64,000 bases of DNA from Luteimonas aestuarii. GTDB lineage: Bacteria; Pseudomonadota; Gammaproteobacteria; Xanthomonadales; Xanthomonadaceae. The DNA lies in contig NZ_SMTF01000001.1 in NCBI RefSeq assembly GCF_004357985.1, positions 248,001-312,000 of the forward strand, read 5' to 3'. Shown here one piece after another: positions 62,203-64,000 of this stretch. Position numbers and translations under genes: made by a program. The notes beneath the pieces were generated by a model, which did not search any database, was not told where the DNA came from, and saw only the letters and a list, made by a program, of their open reading frames with translations. The number at the start of each line of letters is the position of its first letter. Position 1 is the first letter of the stretch.

Positions 62203-62550
62203 ATGCCCAAACTCCAACGCCTAAGAACCGATGCATTCCACGCCCAGAAGGGCCGCTGCTGCTACTGCAGCCTGCCGATGTGGAACGCCTCCCCCGATGA
62301 ACTGAAACCCTTTGGCCTGCCCGCACGCACGGCCAATCCATTGCGATGCACCGCCGAACACCTGGTGGCCCAACAGGACGGCGGTAAGGACGTGGCCGGG
62401 AACATTGCCGCGGCCTGCTGGCTCTGCAACTCACGCCGGCACAAACGGAAGTCGCCGCCCTCTCCCGAGGCCTACCGCGCCTTCGTCCAGAAGCGCCTGG
62501 CGAAGGGGAAGTGGCACCCTCCGTGGGTGGCCAAACTGCGACGCCGATAG
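62203..62550 (+). CDS. HNH endonuclease, small
   Basis: 115 residues with a full HNH core: CCYCSLPMW for the first zinc pair, then TAEHLVAQQDGGKDVAGNIA and ACWLCNSRRHK with the second pair. The catalytic His is in AEHLVAQ. Small free-standing HNH proteins are homing, restriction or phage-type nucleases. The ribosome site is weak. Opposite in direction to the CoiA-SRAP operon. Confidence 0.85.
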   Translation: MPKLQRLRTDAFHAQKGRCCYCSLPMWNASPDELKPFGLPARTANPLRCTAEHLVAQQDGGKDVAGNIAAACWLCNSRRHKRKSPPSPEAYRAFVQKRLAKGKWHPPWVAKLRRR

Positions 62551-62686
62551 GCTGTCAGACACCGCAATGAAGAACGCAGGGAGAGTGACAGTTCTTCCTT
62601 CGTTGCCGCTTCATATTCAAGCGTGCGATCCGACTAAACTGAAAAACTGCGTGGGCTGCCCGACAGCTTTTCAAACTCCTGCCCCC

Positions 62687-62714
62687 TTGCGCGTTTCCGC
62701 TGCAGCGGTAAACC
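62687..62714 (+). promoter_or_regulatory. Element promoter of ankyrin gene 5
   Basis: -35 TTGCGC (62687-62692), 16 bp, -10 TAAACC (62709-62714). A GACTAAACT, related to the TTTAGTC motif, lies 50 bp upstream. No GAGTAG operator. Confidence 0.6.
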
Positions 62715-62732
62715 AGTGGGATAGGAGGAAGC

Positions 62733-63176
62733 ATGCCCAACACTGACTTGCTCGTTGCAATCCAGCAGCGCAACCCCGCCCAGGTGGCCACGGCGATCGG
62801 GCGCAGGGCCCAACCCAACGCGCACGATGCCCGTGGCTACACGCCGTTTCATGTCGCCCTGCTCACCGCTGACGCACCAACGGTTCGCGCATTGATGGAC
62901 AGCGGGGCTGATCCGATGGTGACCACGAAGCTGGCTCAGGGCAGGAATATGGGTGCCAAGACGTTGGTGGCGTATCGCCACGGCCGGGCGCATGCGCACC
63001 CACCGGGCAGCCGGGAGCGGGACGCAGAGTTCGCCGCGTGCGAGGCATTGGACCGCCTGCTGGATGAGCGCGGCGCCCCGGCCACTCTGGACGATACCCA
63101 TTGGTGGATGAAGGGGGTCGAGGACGCGGCGGACATTGCTGCCGGACAGGGGCGTCCGTGGAAGGCTGCGGGGTAG
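62733..63176 (+). CDS. Ankyrin-repeat protein 5
   Basis: 147 residues. Repeats: TDLLVAIQQRNPAQVATAIG, RRAQPNAHDARGYTPFHVAL and TADAPTVRALMDSGADPMVT. AGGAGGAAGC leads to the ATG. The C-terminus is a helical region (CEALDRLLDERGAPATLDDT). The HEPN-like gene follows by 25 bp, so the two may be a pair. Confidence 0.85.
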   Translation: MPNTDLLVAIQQRNPAQVATAIGRRAQPNAHDARGYTPFHVALLTADAPTVRALMDSGADPMVTTKLAQGRNMGAKTLVAYRHGRAHAHPPGSRERDAEFAACEALDRLLDERGAPATLDDTHWWMKGVEDAADIAAGQGRPWKAAG

Positions 63177-63201
63177 CAGTAGGCTGGACTATGATGCGCC
63201 C

Positions 63202-63711
63202 ATGCCTGTCTCTCCACCCCTTGCCTACCGCTTGTTGAACGCCTTCGGGGCAATTGAAGCCCTGCTCAAGCAACAGCACGGCTTCCTGGGAGCGGACGGA
63301 AACCCAGCAGGCCCCGGGCGCACGAAAGCAAAGGCCAACTGGGACGCGGTGGATGCAGCCGTTCGTAACCTGCGTCCGGCTGACTTCTTCGATCACATTT
63401 CGCAGCGCACGAAGGACAAGATGCTCGGCGGCGCACGCAACCGGCCACAAATGCAGTTTGTGCGCGTGAATCCGGACGGGACCTGGCGAGCGGAATTCGA
63501 AGACAGCGAACTTCCAGCCCAAGACTCATTGGCGCTGGTGGTTGCCATGCGGCGCGTGCGCAACAACCTCTTCCACGGCGGGAAGGCTGCTGACCAACCA
63601 GGCCGCCCATTGGGCGACGACGACGAATGGGCCCAGGCTGCGCTGGAAGTTGCCGAGCACCTGCATGGCCTGTTGGATCGCGGTGAACTTCGGCCCATTC
63701 AAGCGCCCTGA
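63202..63711 (+). CDS. HEPN-domain protein
   Basis: 169 residues. MRRVRNNLFHGGKAADQPGR carries the R-x4-H motif (RNNLFH) of HEPN RNases, and LAYRLLNAFGAIEALLKQQH plus ALEVAEHLHGLLDRGEL are the flanking helices. It resembles the MAE_28990/HEPN proteins of defence islands. Start at 63202; ribosome site weak. Follows ankyrin gene 5 by 25 bp and converges with the helicase gene, 6 bp apart. Confidence 0.75.
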   Translation: MPVSPPLAYRLLNAFGAIEALLKQQHGFLGADGNPAGPGRTKAKANWDAVDAAVRNLRPADFFDHISQRTKDKMLGGARNRPQMQFVRVNPDGTWRAEFEDSELPAQDSLALVVAMRRVRNNLFHGGKAADQPGRPLGDDDEWAQAALEVAEHLHGLLDRGELRPIQAP

Positions 63712-63717
63712 CCCACT

Positions 63718-64000
63718 TCAGTCTTCCTTGGTTGGCGGGCACCGAGGGAAACGGCTGCAGGAATAGAAGATTTCCTTTGTGGTGCGATTGACGCGCTCCA
63801 CCAGCACGCCCTGACCACACACCGGGCAAGGCTCCGCAGGCTCCCCTTCCGTCCTTACGATTTCCACGCCGTGATCTGCCTGGAGCTCCACCAGGAACTG
63901 GGAAGGTTGGTGCTGGGTGGTGTAGACCACCACCGAACGCTTCGCACGGGTGAGGGCCACGTAGAACAGGCGGCGCTCTTCGCCGAACTCGAAGGTCTCC
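63718..64000 (-). CDS. UvrD/Rep-type helicase C-terminus with zinc ribbon (5' end beyond window)
   Basis: Only the last 93 residues are visible. EERRLFYVALTRAKRSVVVY is helicase motif VI of superfamily I (UvrD/Rep/HelD). The end is a topoisomerase-type zinc ribbon: CPVCGQGVLVERVNRTT and SCSRFPRCPPTKED. Such fusions are seen in helicase IV-like DNA repair or defence enzymes. The frame is open through base 64000. Confidence 0.85.
   Translation of the reverse strand, partial: ETFEFGEERRLFYVALTRAKRSVVVYTTQHQPSQFLVELQADHGVEIVRTEGEPAEPCPVCGQGVLVERVNRTTKEIFYSCSRFPRCPPTKED

Noticed and set aside
18050-64000. Integrase or transposase within the element part
   Set aside because: No tyrosine or serine recombinase, DDE transposase or IS ends were recognised; an integrase may lie beyond the right edge.

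Overview
The window comes from a high-GC gammaproteobacterium, most likely of the Xanthomonadales (Lysobacter/Luteimonas/Xanthomonas relatives). The order lexA-recA-recX-alaS-csrA on one strand and the LexA box TTAGTAGTAATACTACTAA are typical of that group. The left 18 kb looks like chromosome. The remaining 46 kb look like a large conjugative element (integrated plasmid or ICE), and its far end lies outside the window.

Chromosomal part (1-18 kb). A small polyketide locus (1-7.9 kb) encodes an FkbH-type glyceryl-loading protein with an ACP, a stand-alone KS-AT, an ACP fused to a class III aminotransferase (cut by the window edge), a type II thioesterase and an Sfp-type phosphopantetheinyl transferase. 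Next come tRNA-Arg(ACG), tRNA-Ser(GCU), csrA, alaS, recX, a small monooxygenase-like gene, recA, lexA with its operator, pncC and a TonB-dependent receptor.

Element, transfer region (18-36.4 kb). It carries a secreted M15 peptidoglycan peptidase, a trimeric autotransporter adhesin with a collagen-like segment, an ankyrin protein divergent from a membrane-anchored GIY-YIG nuclease, and an operon reading right to left. That operon holds two tiny membrane proteins, a tRNA-Tyr, an ankyrin protein, a TraD-like coupling ATPase, a HIRAN-like protein and a MobF relaxase-helicase. A second right-to-left cluster (36.35-29.9 kb) encodes a ribbon-helix-helix coiled-coil protein, a glycine-zipper periplasmic protein, a single-pass Pro-rich protein, a small membrane protein, a multi-pass membrane VirD4/FtsK-like ATPase and a coiled-coil protein. 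It looks like an uncharacterised envelope machine. I found no VirB4, VirB6, VirB8 or VirB9 homologue, and no integrase, in the window.

Element, maintenance and cargo (36.4-64 kb). This part holds an origin-like gap with three TCGTTTTAGTCA repeats, a ParA operon with a Schlafen/AlbA_2 protein, a type IV prepilin with Cys-rich repeats (PilV-like), and a HEPN/AbiU2-like plus PD-(D/E)XK-like pair. It also holds many small genes, an XRE regulator, two CoiA-like nucleases, a UDG-like protein, HNH nucleases, an H-NS-like protein with a histone-like tail, an SRAP (HMCES/YedK) protein and a UvrD-like helicase end. Five ankyrin-type proteins are scattered through the element.

The element genes share two cis signals. 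One is a promoter with a -35 of TTGCCA, TTGCGC or TGGACA, exactly 16 bp of spacer and a -10 beginning TA. The other is an operator, GAGTAG-n6-CTACTC (or half of it), placed over the promoter or ribosome-binding site. This implies one regulator controlling transfer, adhesin, partition and ankyrin genes together. The divergently placed XRE gene at 50.8 kb has its own palindrome, GTAGAGTCTAC.
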